From assembly GCA_001464475.1 (NCBI GenBank), contig LNDX01000011.1, positions 1 through 64,000 of the forward strand: a DNA stretch of 64,000 bases, given 5' to 3'. The DNA comes from Flavobacteriaceae bacterium Ga0077528. Its GTDB lineage: Bacteria; Bacteroidota; Bacteroidia; Flavobacteriales; Flavobacteriaceae. This document shows, piece after piece, positions 17,667 through 25,903 of the stretch. The position numbers were made by a program, and so were the translations under genes. Each line of letters starts with the position of its first letter. The stretch's first letter is position 1. Below the pieces are notes generated by a model, which did no database searches, was not told the origin of the DNA, and saw nothing but the letters and a program-made list of their open reading frames with translations.

Positions 17667-17774
17667 ATGGAACCAAAAAAACATAATAAATGGAGTAATA
17701 ATTATACTTGGCTTTTAGTAATGAACGCTATTTATATCATTATTTTTTTTATGCTAATGCAAATCTTCTCGTAA
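17667..17774 (+). CDS. 35-residue single-helix membrane peptide, likely symporter partner
   Basis: An ATG two bases after the PIG-L stop opens a 35-codon frame: a basic, Trp/Asn-rich head (MEPKKHNKWSNNYTW) and one hydrophobic helix (about residues 16-35, with NAIYIIIFFMLMQIFS at the end), then TAA. The next gene's ATG begins one base after this stop codon, so both neighbours are tightly packed. Positive charge before the helix predicts a cytosolic N-terminus. Small membrane subunits are known for some SSS-family transporters (for example the DUF3311 and DUF4212 proteins), though those are longer. I infer that this is a genuine accessory subunit too short for most gene callers. Confidence 0.72.
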   Translation: MEPKKHNKWSNNYTWLLVMNAIYIIIFFMLMQIFS

Positions 17775-17775
17775 T

Positions 17776-19479
17776 ATGCAAAAGATAGACTGGATAATTC
17801 TTTCGGCTACACTCTTATTTATTGTAATATATGGAGTATACAAAACCAAAGGAAGTAAAAACGTAGAAGATTATATTTTAGGAAATAAACAAACCAATTG
17901 GTGGACCGTTGGTCTTTCTGTCATGGCAACCCAAGCAAGTGCCATCACTTTTCTATCAACACCGGGTCAAGCCTATCATGACGGAATGGGTTTCGTGCAA
18001 TTCTACTTCGGTTTACCTATTGCAATGGTAGTAATATGTTTCACATTTATACCAATTTACCATCGATTAAAAGTATTTACTGCTTATGAATATTTAGAAC
18101 AACGATTCGATTTAAAAACGCGTTCCTTGGCTTCTATCCTATTTCTTATTCAACGCGGTTTAGGAACTGGTTTGACTATTTATGCTCCAGCAATTATTCT
18201 ATCAACATTATTGGGTTGGAACCTAACTTTACTAAATATCATCATCGGAATTTTAGTAATAATCTACACTTTTTCTGGAGGAACTAAAGCGGTTAACGTA
18301 ACTCAAAAACAACAAATGTTTGTCATCATGAGCGGAATGTTCATTACGTTCTATCTAATCTTACACATGTTACCCAACGAAATGACTTTCAGTAATGCAA
18401 TGCATATTGCTGGAGCAAATGACAAAATGAATATTGTAGATTTCTCATTTGACCCAGAAACTCGTTATACTTTTTGGAGTGGAATTACAGGAGGTTTCTT
18501 TCTAATGTTATCCTATTTTGGAACCGACCAATCGCAAGTTGGACGCTATTTATCTGGAAAATCAGATAGAGAAAGTCAGAAAGGTTTAATTATGAATGGA
18601 TTTCTAAAAGTACCAATGCAATTCTTCATTTTGCTCACTGGAGTAATGGTTTTCGTGTTTTTTCAATTCAATGATGTACCACTTAATTTTAATCCAGTTA
18701 ATAAAATAGCCATTGAAAAATCAGAATATGCTAATCAATATCATGGTTTAGAAACCCAACTAAAAGCACTTACAGAAGAGAAAAAGGAATACAATCTTCT
18801 TTATATGGATCATTTGAATCAAAATTATGACAACCCAATTTTGAGAAGCAAATTAGTTGCAATTTCTGGAAAAGAGAAAGATCTACGCGACCAAGCCAAA
18901 GACTTAATTGCCAAAGCCGACCCAAAAGCTGAAACAAACGATAAAGATTATGTTTTCCTTTATTTCATTCTTAATTATTTACCAAAAGGACTTATTGGAT
19001 TATTACTTGCTGTAATTTTATCTGCAGCCATGTCTTCTTCTGCTTCTGGACTAACTGCATTGGCTTCAACCACTGCTATCGATTTATACAAACGTAATGT
19101 AAAAGGTGAAAAATCTGAAAAGCACTATGTTAATGCCACAAAATATTTTACTCTACTTTGGGGTGTTGTTGCTATACTTTTTGCCTGTATCGGAACATTA
19201 TTTGAAAACTTAATCCAATTAGTAAACATAGTAGGTTCCATTTTTTATGGTACCGTTTTAGGAATATTTTTAGTTGGATTTTACATCAAATTTGTCAAAG
19301 CAAGAGCTATTTTTTGGAGTGCTGTTATAAGTCAGTTAACAATTTTCTACATATACTATTTAGATGTAGTGAGTTTCTTATGGCTTAACTTTATAGGTGC
19401 ATTGCTTACAATTCTGCTGTCTATGCTTTCACAAGTAATTCTCAAAGAGAAGAATACTTCTACAGAAATCACCGCATAA
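17776..19479 (+). CDS. sodium:solute symporter (SSS family)
   Basis: A 567-residue transporter with about 13 to 14 membrane helices. The N-terminal VEDYILGNKQTNWWTVGLS and the sodium-site region MATQASAITFLSTPGQAY are typical SSS (SGLT-fold) sequence. A hydrophilic insert of roughly 100 residues (about 310-395), rich in Lys, Glu and Asp, lies between helices, and the SSSASGLTALASTTAIDLYKR segment follows. The substrate is not visible in the sequence; linkage to an exported PIG-L deacetylase suggests a sugar or amino sugar. Followed by a strong terminator. Confidence 0.9.
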   Translation: MQKIDWIILSATLLFIVIYGVYKTKGSKNVEDYILGNKQTNWWTVGLSVMATQASAITFLSTPGQAYHDGMGFVQFYFGLPIAMVVICFTFIPIYHRLKVFTAYEYLEQRFDLKTRSLASILFLIQRGLGTGLTIYAPAIILSTLLGWNLTLLNIIIGILVIIYTFSGGTKAVNVTQKQQMFVIMSGMFITFYLILHMLPNEMTFSNAMHIAGANDKMNIVDFSFDPETRYTFWSGITGGFFLMLSYFGTDQSQVGRYLSGKSDRESQKGLIMNGFLKVPMQFFILLTGVMVFVFFQFNDVPLNFNPVNKIAIEKSEYANQYHGLETQLKALTEEKKEYNLLYMDHLNQNYDNPILRSKLVAISGKEKDLRDQAKDLIAKADPKAETNDKDYVFLYFILNYLPKGLIGLLLAVILSAAMSSSASGLTALASTTAIDLYKRNVKGEKSEKHYVNATKYFTLLWGVVAILFACIGTLFENLIQLVNIVGSIFYGTVLGIFLVGFYIKFVKARAIFWSAVISQLTIFYIYYLDVVSFLWLNFIGALLTILLSMLSQVILKEKNTSTEITA

Positions 19480-19512
19480 AAAAACGTCCCAATTTCTTGG
19501 GACGTTTTTTGA
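19480..19512. terminator. terminator between symporter and DUF2911 genes
   Basis: AAAAACGTCCCAA pairs with TTGGGACGTTTTT around a four-base loop. Flanking A and T runs allow it to serve the two convergent genes. Confidence 0.9.
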
Positions 19513-19526
19513 ATATTAAAAGTAAA

Positions 19527-20381
19527 TTATTTTTTACTCCATTCTTTTATACTGTCGTTATTCATTTTAACGTAATCTTCATTACCATCTTTTTCAGCAC
19601 CAGCTAACGATAATTTTGCCGTTTCAATAGCACCTTTTTTATCACCAAGTTTTCCTTGAATTAATGATTTTAAACGTAAATGCCAATAAGGAGCTTCTTC
19701 TCCTGGTTTTACCATAGATACAGCTTTGTTAACATATTCTAAAGCTTTATTCAAATCACCATTAGATTGGTAGTAGTATTGAGCTGATGAAAAGTAATCT
19801 CCAGCAGTTGGTCCAGCCAAAACTTTAGCAATACTTGCCATTGCCGCTTTTTGAGTTGGTACTTCAAATTTCATTGAAACCATAGTTTTTTCCCATGAAA
19901 TGTCTAAAGTTGCGCTATCATTGGTTAAATTATTAATTCCAATTGTAAAAGTTTCAACATTATTGTTCAATACAACTGGGTCAACATTTAAACTTACTGC
20001 CACTTTATTTACATCATAATTTTCAGGTAAACCCCAATTATCTGTAGTTGTGTAAAGGATGATTTCCCACATATCAGCTTTTGGTAAAGTGAAAATAGCA
20101 TACTTCCCTTTTTTAACGGTTGTTCCATTTATAACTACATCTTCACTAAAAGAAACTGTTGAATTAGCATTCGCACCTGTTCTCCATAATTTTCCAAAAG
20201 GAACTAAATCACCAAATACTACTCTTCCTTTTGCACTAGGACGAGAATATTCTACAGTTACATCTGTAAGTCCAACTACTTGATTTAAAACAGATTTCGG
20301 ACTTGGTTGTGGTGTTTTCACCTGAGCTTCTACAGCAAAATTAGCAATCGCAATTGCCAATAAAAGAAATATTTTTTTCAT
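19527..20381 (-). CDS. exported DUF2911 domain protein with TPR-like tail
   Basis: A 284-residue protein with a signal peptide (about 1-19, ending VEAQ). Residues about 30-170 are DUF2911, with VEYSRPSAKGRVVFGDL, KLWRTGANANSTVSFS and KGKYAIFTLPKADMWEIIL. The remaining C-terminal part has tetratricopeptide-like helices (ALEYVNKAVSMVKPGEEAPYW). DUF2911 has no assigned biochemical role. It faces away from the SRPBCC operon across a 144-base intergenic region. Confidence 0.85.
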   Translation of the reverse strand: MKKIFLLLAIAIANFAVEAQVKTPQPSPKSVLNQVVGLTDVTVEYSRPSAKGRVVFGDLVPFGKLWRTGANANSTVSFSEDVVINGTTVKKGKYAIFTLPKADMWEIILYTTTDNWGLPENYDVNKVAVSLNVDPVVLNNNVETFTIGINNLTNDSATLDISWEKTMVSMKFEVPTQKAAMASIAKVLAGPTAGDYFSSAQYYYQSNGDLNKALEYVNKAVSMVKPGEEAPYWHLRLKSLIQGKLGDKKGAIETAKLSLAGAEKDGNEDYVKMNNDSIKEWSKK

Positions 20382-20456
20382 GTTATTTGTTTTAGAGTTC
20401 CAAAATTACAAATTGTATCGGCTTCAAATGTTAATTTAAACTTAAATGATGTTATT

Positions 20457-20501
20457 TTTGTTTAACAAATATTTTAAATAGTTAAACATTTATTACCTTT
20501 A
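20457..20501 (+). promoter_or_regulatory. putative light-response operator and -7 element before the photolyase operon
   Basis: TTTGTTTAACAAA (20458-20470) is nearly palindromic, and an oppositely oriented GTTAAACA follows at 20481-20488, with TACCTTTA at 20494-20501 as a possible TAnnTTTG-type -7 element 25 bases before the SRPBCC start. The string GTTAAACATTTATTAC matches the blh upstream region in all but two of 16 positions. In flavobacteria, photolyase and carotenoid genes are often under MerR/CarH-type light regulators; that this motif is their site is inference. Confidence 0.45.
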
Positions 20502-20525
20502 CAACGAATTAAAAGTACAATTTAG

Positions 20526-21005
20526 ATGAAAATTTACAGATTACATACCAAACAAAATCTTCCTATTTCAATTGATGAAGCTTGGGCGCTTTTATCAGAT
20601 CCAAAAAATTTACAGAAAATAACTCCTGAATATATGGGTTTTAAAATCCTTTCTGGTGCAGACAGACCAATGTTTCCTGGACAAATTATTCAATATATAG
20701 TAACACCTGTTTTAGGAATTCCTGCAAAATGGGTAACCGAAATCACTCATGTAGTTGACAAACAGTATTTTGTAGACGAACAACGTTTTGGTCCTTACTC
20801 TTTATGGCATCACAAACATTTTATTAAAGAAATTCCAGGTGGTGTTGAAATGGAAGATATTGTTGATTATAAAGTTCCAATGGGAATTTTGGGTCAACTT
20901 GTTCATCCGTTTTTGGTTAAACCAAAGCTTGATGAAATATTTGAATACAGAAGAAAAAAATTAATTGAAATGTTCGGAGAATTTGACAGTGTAAATTCCA
21001 AATAA
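20526..21005 (+). CDS. SRPBCC superfamily protein
   Basis: A 159-residue START/Bet v1-like ligand-binding protein. Family segments are ISIDEAWALLSDPKNLQKIT at the N-terminus, WVTEITHV in the central sheet, and QRFGPYSLWHHKHFIKE before the long C-terminal helix. The ligand is unknown. In many flavobacteria this protein is encoded beside an SDR and a photolyase, as here, and the cluster is linked to light or carotenoid metabolism. The gene opens the operon 27 bases before the SDR gene. Confidence 0.85.
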   Translation: MKIYRLHTKQNLPISIDEAWALLSDPKNLQKITPEYMGFKILSGADRPMFPGQIIQYIVTPVLGIPAKWVTEITHVVDKQYFVDEQRFGPYSLWHHKHFIKEIPGGVEMEDIVDYKVPMGILGQLVHPFLVKPKLDEIFEYRRKKLIEMFGEFDSVNSK

Positions 21006-21032
21006 TGAATTCCAAATTCCAAAATTATAATT

Positions 21033-21731
21033 ATGAAAAATATACTACTAATTGGCGGTTCTTACGGAATTGGATTAGCCATAGCAAAAGAATTACAATA
21101 TGAAAATAAGGTTTTTGTAGCTTCAAGAACCAATGCAGAAATAGCAGAAATGCATGTGACGCACATTCCATTTGATGCTACAACTGATACTTTAGACACC
21201 TCTAAACTACCAGAAGTAATTGATGGTTTAGTATATTGTCCTGGAAGCATAAATTTACGACCATTTCGTGGATTAAAACCTGAAGCATTTGAACAAGATT
21301 TACAAATAAATTTTATAAGTTTGGTGAAAGTAATCCAATCGGTTTTGCCAAATTTGACAGCATCCAATCAATCTAGTATTGTTCTTTTTAGTTCAGTTGC
21401 AGCTAGCATGGGAATGCCTTTTCACACAAGTGTTGCAGCCGCAAAAGGTGCTATTGAAGGATTTGCAAAAGCATTAGCAGCAGAATATGCTCCAAAAATT
21501 AGAGTCAATGTAATTGCACCTTCATTAACAGATACGCCATTGGCTGAAAAGTTTTTGAGTAACGATGATAAAAAAGAAAAATCAGCACAACGTCATCCTT
21601 TAAAAAGAGTTGGAACCTCTGAAGATATGGCTCAAATGGCAAGTTTTTTATTAAGTGAAAAAAGCAGTTGGATTTCCGGACAAATCTTCCATGTAGATGG
21701 TGGAATGTCAACTTTATTAGTTAACGGATAA
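21033..21731 (+). CDS. short-chain dehydrogenase/reductase
   Basis: A 232-residue cytosolic NAD(P)-dependent oxidoreductase. The glycine-rich motif GGSYGIGLAIAKEL is at the N-terminus, the catalytic Ser lies in FSSVAAS, and the usual YxxxK is replaced by TSVAAAKGA, where the Tyr position appears to be Val or Thr; the Lys remains. This Tyr loss is worth noting because it questions standard SDR catalysis. The C-terminus DGGMSTLLVNG is normal. It sits between the SRPBCC and photolyase genes with short gaps. Confidence 0.87.
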   Translation: MKNILLIGGSYGIGLAIAKELQYENKVFVASRTNAEIAEMHVTHIPFDATTDTLDTSKLPEVIDGLVYCPGSINLRPFRGLKPEAFEQDLQINFISLVKVIQSVLPNLTASNQSSIVLFSSVAASMGMPFHTSVAAAKGAIEGFAKALAAEYAPKIRVNVIAPSLTDTPLAEKFLSNDDKKEKSAQRHPLKRVGTSEDMAQMASFLLSEKSSWISGQIFHVDGGMSTLLVNG

Positions 21732-21759
21732 CAATAAACTAGCAACAATAAACATTCGA

Positions 21760-23046
21760 ATGAACATATTTTGGTTTAGAAGAGATTTACGATTAGACGA
21801 TAATGTTGGACTTTTTCATGCTTTAAATAGTGGTGAAGAAGTGCTGCCAATTTTCATCTTTGATGAAGCCATACTTTCTCAACTTCCAAAAGACGATGCT
21901 CGTGTAACTTTTATTCATCAGCAGTTAGAAAACATCCAAAGCCAACTGAAGGAAATCGGCAAATCGTTAGCTGTTTTTCATGGAACTCCATTGGAAGTAT
22001 ATCAAAAGTTGATTTCTGAAAATGATATCAAATCAGTTTTTACCAATCATGATTACGAACCTTATGCTCGTAAGCGTGACTTAGATTTGTATCATCTTTT
22101 TAAAGAACATAATATTGACTTCAAAACTAGCAAAGACCAAGTTATTTTTGAAAAAAGCGAAGTTGTAAAAGACGATGGAACTCCTTATGTTGTTTACACT
22201 CCATATTCGAATAAGTGGAAAGAAAACTTCAAAAAAATCCAATTAATCAATTATAATTCAGAAGATTTTTTGGAGAAAATTACAGTTCACTCCTATCCTT
22301 TTTTGAGTTTAGCTGACATTGGTTTTGAAACTTCACCAATAAAAGTTTCTTCTTTTGATATTTCAAATAACTTAATCGATAATTACGAAGCAACACGCAA
22401 TTTTCCTGCTTTAAACAAAACTTCTTATCTAGGAATTTATCTCAGATTTGGAGCAGTTTCTATCAGAAAAATGGTTACTAAAGCTTTGCTAAGTAAAAAC
22501 GAAACCTTTTTAAAAGAATTGATTTGGAGAGAATTTTTTATGCAAATTTTATGGCATTTTCCTCATACAAACAAATCAAGTTTCCGACCAAAATATGATG
22601 AAGTTAAATGGGAAAACAACGAAGTTTTATTTAAAAAATGGTGTGAAGGAAAAACCGGCTATCCGTTTGTTGATGCTGGAATGCGAGAGCTAAACGCAAC
22701 TGGTCACATGCACAATCGAGTGAGAATGATTGTGGCTAGTTTTCTGTGCAAACACTTATTGATAGATTGGCGTTGGGGTGAAACCTATTTTGCAACAAAA
22801 CTTTTAGATTACGAACAAGCAAGTAATGTTGGTAATTGGCAATGGGCAGCAGGAAGTGGTGTTGATGCTGCACCATATTTTAGAATTTTTAATCCAACAG
22901 AGCAAATCAAAAAATTTGATAAAGACTTAAAATATATCAAAAAATGGATTCCTGAATTAGAAACTCAGTATTATCCTAGTCCAATTGTTGATCATAAAGA
23001 AGCTAGAGAAAGATGTCTAAGAGTTTATAAAGATGCTGTGGGTTAG
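21760..23046 (+). CDS. phr: deoxyribodipyrimidine photolyase / cryptochrome family
   Basis: A 428-residue FAD enzyme that repairs UV-induced pyrimidine dimers using blue light. The N-terminal antenna-binding domain begins FWFRRDLRLDDNVGL. The C-terminal FAD domain carries TGYPFVDAGMRELNATG, HNRVRMIVASFLCKHLLIDW and NWQWAAGSGVDAAPYFRIFN, with the electron-transfer Trp residues visible. Length and motifs fit a class I CPD photolyase; a cryptochrome role cannot be excluded. It is last in the SRPBCC-SDR-photolyase operon. Confidence 0.93.
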   Translation: MNIFWFRRDLRLDDNVGLFHALNSGEEVLPIFIFDEAILSQLPKDDARVTFIHQQLENIQSQLKEIGKSLAVFHGTPLEVYQKLISENDIKSVFTNHDYEPYARKRDLDLYHLFKEHNIDFKTSKDQVIFEKSEVVKDDGTPYVVYTPYSNKWKENFKKIQLINYNSEDFLEKITVHSYPFLSLADIGFETSPIKVSSFDISNNLIDNYEATRNFPALNKTSYLGIYLRFGAVSIRKMVTKALLSKNETFLKELIWREFFMQILWHFPHTNKSSFRPKYDEVKWENNEVLFKKWCEGKTGYPFVDAGMRELNATGHMHNRVRMIVASFLCKHLLIDWRWGETYFATKLLDYEQASNVGNWQWAAGSGVDAAPYFRIFNPTEQIKKFDKDLKYIKKWIPELETQYYPSPIVDHKEARERCLRVYKDAVG

Positions 23047-23067
23047 TATTTTATCTGATAATGAATT

Positions 23068-23727
23068 CTAAATAGAAATCATTCTAATTCTCTCAAAACT
23101 CAACTCATTAAAATTGCTAATCACTTCATCTGCTTTAGAATAATCTTGCATTTTTGAATTGACGCTATCATAACCAATACAATAAATACCGGCAGATTTT
23201 GCAGCTAAAATTCCGTTGGTGCTATCTTCAATTACAATGCAATTTTCTCTTGGTGTTTCTGATAAAAAAGCAGCATGTTCAAATATAGCTGGATGTGGTT
23301 TCGATTTCGGAAAATCTTCTCCTGATACAATATGTGTGAAATATTGATGCAAATCAAATCGATTGAAAATCCTATTTATAGTAACTTTTGCCGATGAAGA
23401 TGCTAAAACCAATTGCATTCCATTTTGATGCAATTCTTTTATCAATTCCTCCACTCCATCCAATAAATATAAATCTTCCTTTTTATCGAAAGCATCATTG
23501 AATAAATTGCGTTTGGTTTCTACAAGTGTTTGAACATCTTGCTCCAAATTAAAATGTGCTTTCAATTTTTCAAAGATATTTTTGGTTGAATTTCCTGTAA
23601 AGGATGCATAGATTTCTGGAGTAATTTCTATATTCAATTGTTTAAAATGTTCGTTATAAGCATAATGATGCACAGGTTCTGTGTCTACAATTACGCCATC
23701 CATATCGAAAATTACTGTTTTTATCAT
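23068..23727 (-). CDS. HAD-superfamily phosphatase, beta-phosphoglucomutase-like
   Basis: A 219-residue subfamily IA HAD hydrolase with a helical cap. Motif I is FDMDGVIVDTEP (residues 7-18), motif II is LASSSA, the motif III Lys lies in GEDFPKSKPHP, and motif IV is VIEDSTNGI. This pattern is shared by beta-phosphoglucomutase and sugar or nucleotide phosphatases; the substrate is not predictable. It converges with the photolyase gene 21 bases away. Confidence 0.87.
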   Translation of the reverse strand: MIKTVIFDMDGVIVDTEPVHHYAYNEHFKQLNIEITPEIYASFTGNSTKNIFEKLKAHFNLEQDVQTLVETKRNLFNDAFDKKEDLYLLDGVEELIKELHQNGMQLVLASSSAKVTINRIFNRFDLHQYFTHIVSGEDFPKSKPHPAIFEHAAFLSETPRENCIVIEDSTNGILAAKSAGIYCIGYDSVNSKMQDYSKADEVISNFNELSFERIRMISI

Positions 23728-23733
23728 GTTTTT

Positions 23734-23808
23734 TTATTGTATATTGTAAAGTTGTATATTGTATAATGCTTTGTTCAGTATACAATTTACAGTATACAAT
23801 TTTACAAC
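23734..23808. repeat. A+T-rich inverted and tandem repeat
   Basis: The gap between the HAD and TcdA-like genes is built from repeats of GTATATTGTA on the left and the complementary TATACAATTTACA on the right, so it can fold into a long A+T hairpin with a short loop around GCTTTGTTC. It belongs to the same style of locus-specific degenerate repeats seen at 12.3 kb. Confidence 0.75.
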
Positions 23809-24524
23809 TCTTTTTTTATCAAATATTTCACTACAGTTTCGGCAGCATGAAGTCCAAAAAGACATGGCATCCAACTGTTTGTTCCATAAAAGGATTTTTT
23901 AAAATTAGTTCCATCTGTCATCTTCAAACTGCTTTCATCTGGACATTCATAAGAATAAACTACTTTTATACCTTTAGAAATTCCTTCTTTTTTAAGTCGC
24001 TTACGAACTACTTTTGCTAATGGACAATAATTTGTTTTACTAATATCAGTGACTCTTACTTTTGAAGCTTCATATTTTCCACCAGCGCCCATATTACTAA
24101 TTACTTTTACACCTTTTCGTTTGGCAGAAACAATCATATTCAATTTTGGAGTAATACTATCGATACAATCAAGAACATAATCAAAGTCAGGAGTTACTAT
24201 TTCTGTTGCTCTTTCTGGAGATAAGAACTCTTTTATTGAAGTTAATTGTAATTCAGGATTAATATCCAATAATCTTGATGCCATTAATTCTACTTTAGGC
24301 AAACCAACCGTTGAATGTAAGGCTGGTAATTGTCTATTAATATTAGTTATATCAACAACATCGCCATCAACGATTGTCATTTTTCCAACGCCTGCACGAG
24401 CTAAAAACTCGGCTGCAAAAGAACCAACTCCGCCAAGTCCCACAACTAAAACATTAGCGTTTTTCAAATTATTTATACCTTCTGCTTTGAATAGTAATTC
24501 TGCTCTTTCTTGCCACTTTGCCAT
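23802..24524 (-). CDS. tcdA: ThiF/TcdA family tRNA threonylcarbamoyladenosine dehydratase
   Basis: A 240-residue E1-like adenylating enzyme. The ATP-binding loop VGLGGVGSFAAE is at residues 28-39, followed by VDGDVVDITNINRQ. TcdA (CsdL) cyclises N6-threonylcarbamoyladenosine at tRNA position 37 using ATP. The C-terminal PDESSLKMTDGTNFKKSFYGTN region and length match that subfamily rather than ThiF or MoeB, which are usually tied to thiamin or molybdopterin genes not seen here. A TatD gene lies upstream on the same strand. Confidence 0.87.
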   Translation of the reverse strand: MAKWQERAELLFKAEGINNLKNANVLVVGLGGVGSFAAEFLARAGVGKMTIVDGDVVDITNINRQLPALHSTVGLPKVELMASRLLDINPELQLTSIKEFLSPERATEIVTPDFDYVLDCIDSITPKLNMIVSAKRKGVKVISNMGAGGKYEASKVRVTDISKTNYCPLAKVVRKRLKKEGISKGIKVVYSYECPDESSLKMTDGTNFKKSFYGTNSWMPCLFGLHAAETVVKYLIKKEL

Positions 24525-24559
24525 TCTTTTTTAGTTTAAATTGTTTAAGGTTTAAAAGT

Positions 24560-25210
24560 TTAAGTTTGTTTGAAAACCGTATTAAAATTTACATTCAAAA
24601 TTTCAATCAAATCTTCAATTTTTATGTTTTTGTATTTTGCTGCTAAAATATAAACTTCATCTAAGGTTTCTTCGATAGTATCTGTTTCGAGGAAAAATCT
24701 ATCATTAGGAACAGATTTAAAAACAGTTTCCAAGTCGGGATTTCTTAATAAATATTTCCCAAAAGAAAGATAGAATCCGTTGTCTATCAATTGCTTTGCA
24801 ACTTGTTCCTTTTTAGAAAATCCGTGAATTACAATCGGAACATTTATTTTCAATCGCTTTTTAATTTCAATCAATTCATCAAAAGCTGCAACTAAGTGCA
24901 AAACTAAAGGTTTTTGATATTTTTCTGCCAATTCAATTTGCTTTTCAAAAACCTCAATTTGTAATGCTAACGGAATTTCAATTCGCTTGTCTAATCCACA
25001 TTCACCTAGAGCTAAACATTCCTTTAATTGAAGTTTTTCTTCAATAGTTTTCATGTCATTTTCTAAACGATTTTCATCAATATACCATGGATGAATTCCG
25101 ATAGAATAGTTTGGAATGGTGGCATCAAATTCCCAAGGATATTGATTTACCAATTCTAAAATATCAGATGAATTTGTGAATTTGTGCGTATGTAAATTGA
25201 AATACTTCAT
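24560..25210 (-). CDS. TatD-family metal-dependent hydrolase
   Basis: A 216-residue TIM-barrel hydrolase, shorter than the usual 250-260. The metal ligands HTH are at residues 7-9, with GECGLD, VLHLV, IVIHGFS and FLETDT supplying the others. TatD proteins are 3'-5' DNA exonucleases or related hydrolases. It overlaps the DUF1684 gene upstream by one base and is followed by tcdA, so the three minus-strand genes are probably co-transcribed. Confidence 0.85.
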   Translation of the reverse strand: MKYFNLHTHKFTNSSDILELVNQYPWEFDATIPNYSIGIHPWYIDENRLENDMKTIEEKLQLKECLALGECGLDKRIEIPLALQIEVFEKQIELAEKYQKPLVLHLVAAFDELIEIKKRLKINVPIVIHGFSKKEQVAKQLIDNGFYLSFGKYLLRNPDLETVFKSVPNDRFFLETDTIEETLDEVYILAAKYKNIKIEDLIEILNVNFNTVFKQT

Positions 25211-25809
25211 TAGTCATGAAACTTCTTTACTCCTGCTAAAATCTCCACATTCAAATCATTTTCTAAAGGAACAATCGGACATGAATATTTATGATTATAA
25301 GCACAATAAGGATTGTAAGCTTTATTGAAATCAATCGTCCAAAGTTTGCCTTTTTGAATTCTTAAATCTACATAGCGACCACCAATGTAGCTCTCTTTTC
25401 CCGAAGTCAAATCGGAAAATGGTAGAAATAAATAATCATCAAAACCTGGTTTTTTAATTAAATCAATATTTTGATAGACATTCAACTTGCAATCAACTCC
25501 ATCAATTTTAAAATGTAATTCTCCGTATTTTTTATACAAAGGCAATCGTTCAGTTGATGTTTTCATTTTAAAAACTTTCTCTTTCTTCGTTCTTACAAAA
25601 GTTGCTGCAACGATATATTTATCACTTATTGGAAAGAAATCTAAAGATTTAAAACTTTTTAAATCTTCTTCCATTAATGGACTTTTCTCTTTATCGGCAT
25701 AGTCCAAATTAAGATTTTCTTGAAACTCTTTAGAAGTTTCAGCTGTTTTATCTTGAGCGTTTGATACCAAAAAACAAAAAATAAGAAGGAAAGTGAATAA
25801 CTTTTGCAT
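25210..25809 (-). CDS. exported DUF1684 protein
   Basis: A 199-residue protein with a signal peptide (about 1-18, ending SNAQ). The C-terminal half is DUF1684, recognised by YIGGRYVDLRI, FNKAYNPYCAYN and YSCPIVPLENDLNVEILAG. The family has no assigned reaction. It overlaps the TatD-like gene by one base. Confidence 0.85.
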   Translation of the reverse strand: MQKLFTFLLIFCFLVSNAQDKTAETSKEFQENLNLDYADKEKSPLMEEDLKSFKSLDFFPISDKYIVAATFVRTKKEKVFKMKTSTERLPLYKKYGELHFKIDGVDCKLNVYQNIDLIKKPGFDDYLFLPFSDLTSGKESYIGGRYVDLRIQKGKLWTIDFNKAYNPYCAYNHKYSCPIVPLENDLNVEILAGVKKFHD

Positions 25810-25845
25810 CAGAATAATTTTTACAAAAATAGTTCAAAAGATGTT

Positions 25846-25880
25846 ATACCACAAAGGCGCAAAGCCACAAAGTTTTATAC
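25846..25880. repeat. dispersed intergenic repeat fragment
   Basis: CCACAAAGGCGCAAAG and CCACAAAG follow each other upstream of the MFS gene. I recognise this phrase as a short dispersed sequence common in flavobacterial intergenic regions. It lies near the -35/-10 region of the divergent genes. Confidence 0.5.
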
Positions 25881-25903
25881 CTTTGTAAAATAACGAATGA
25901 TTC

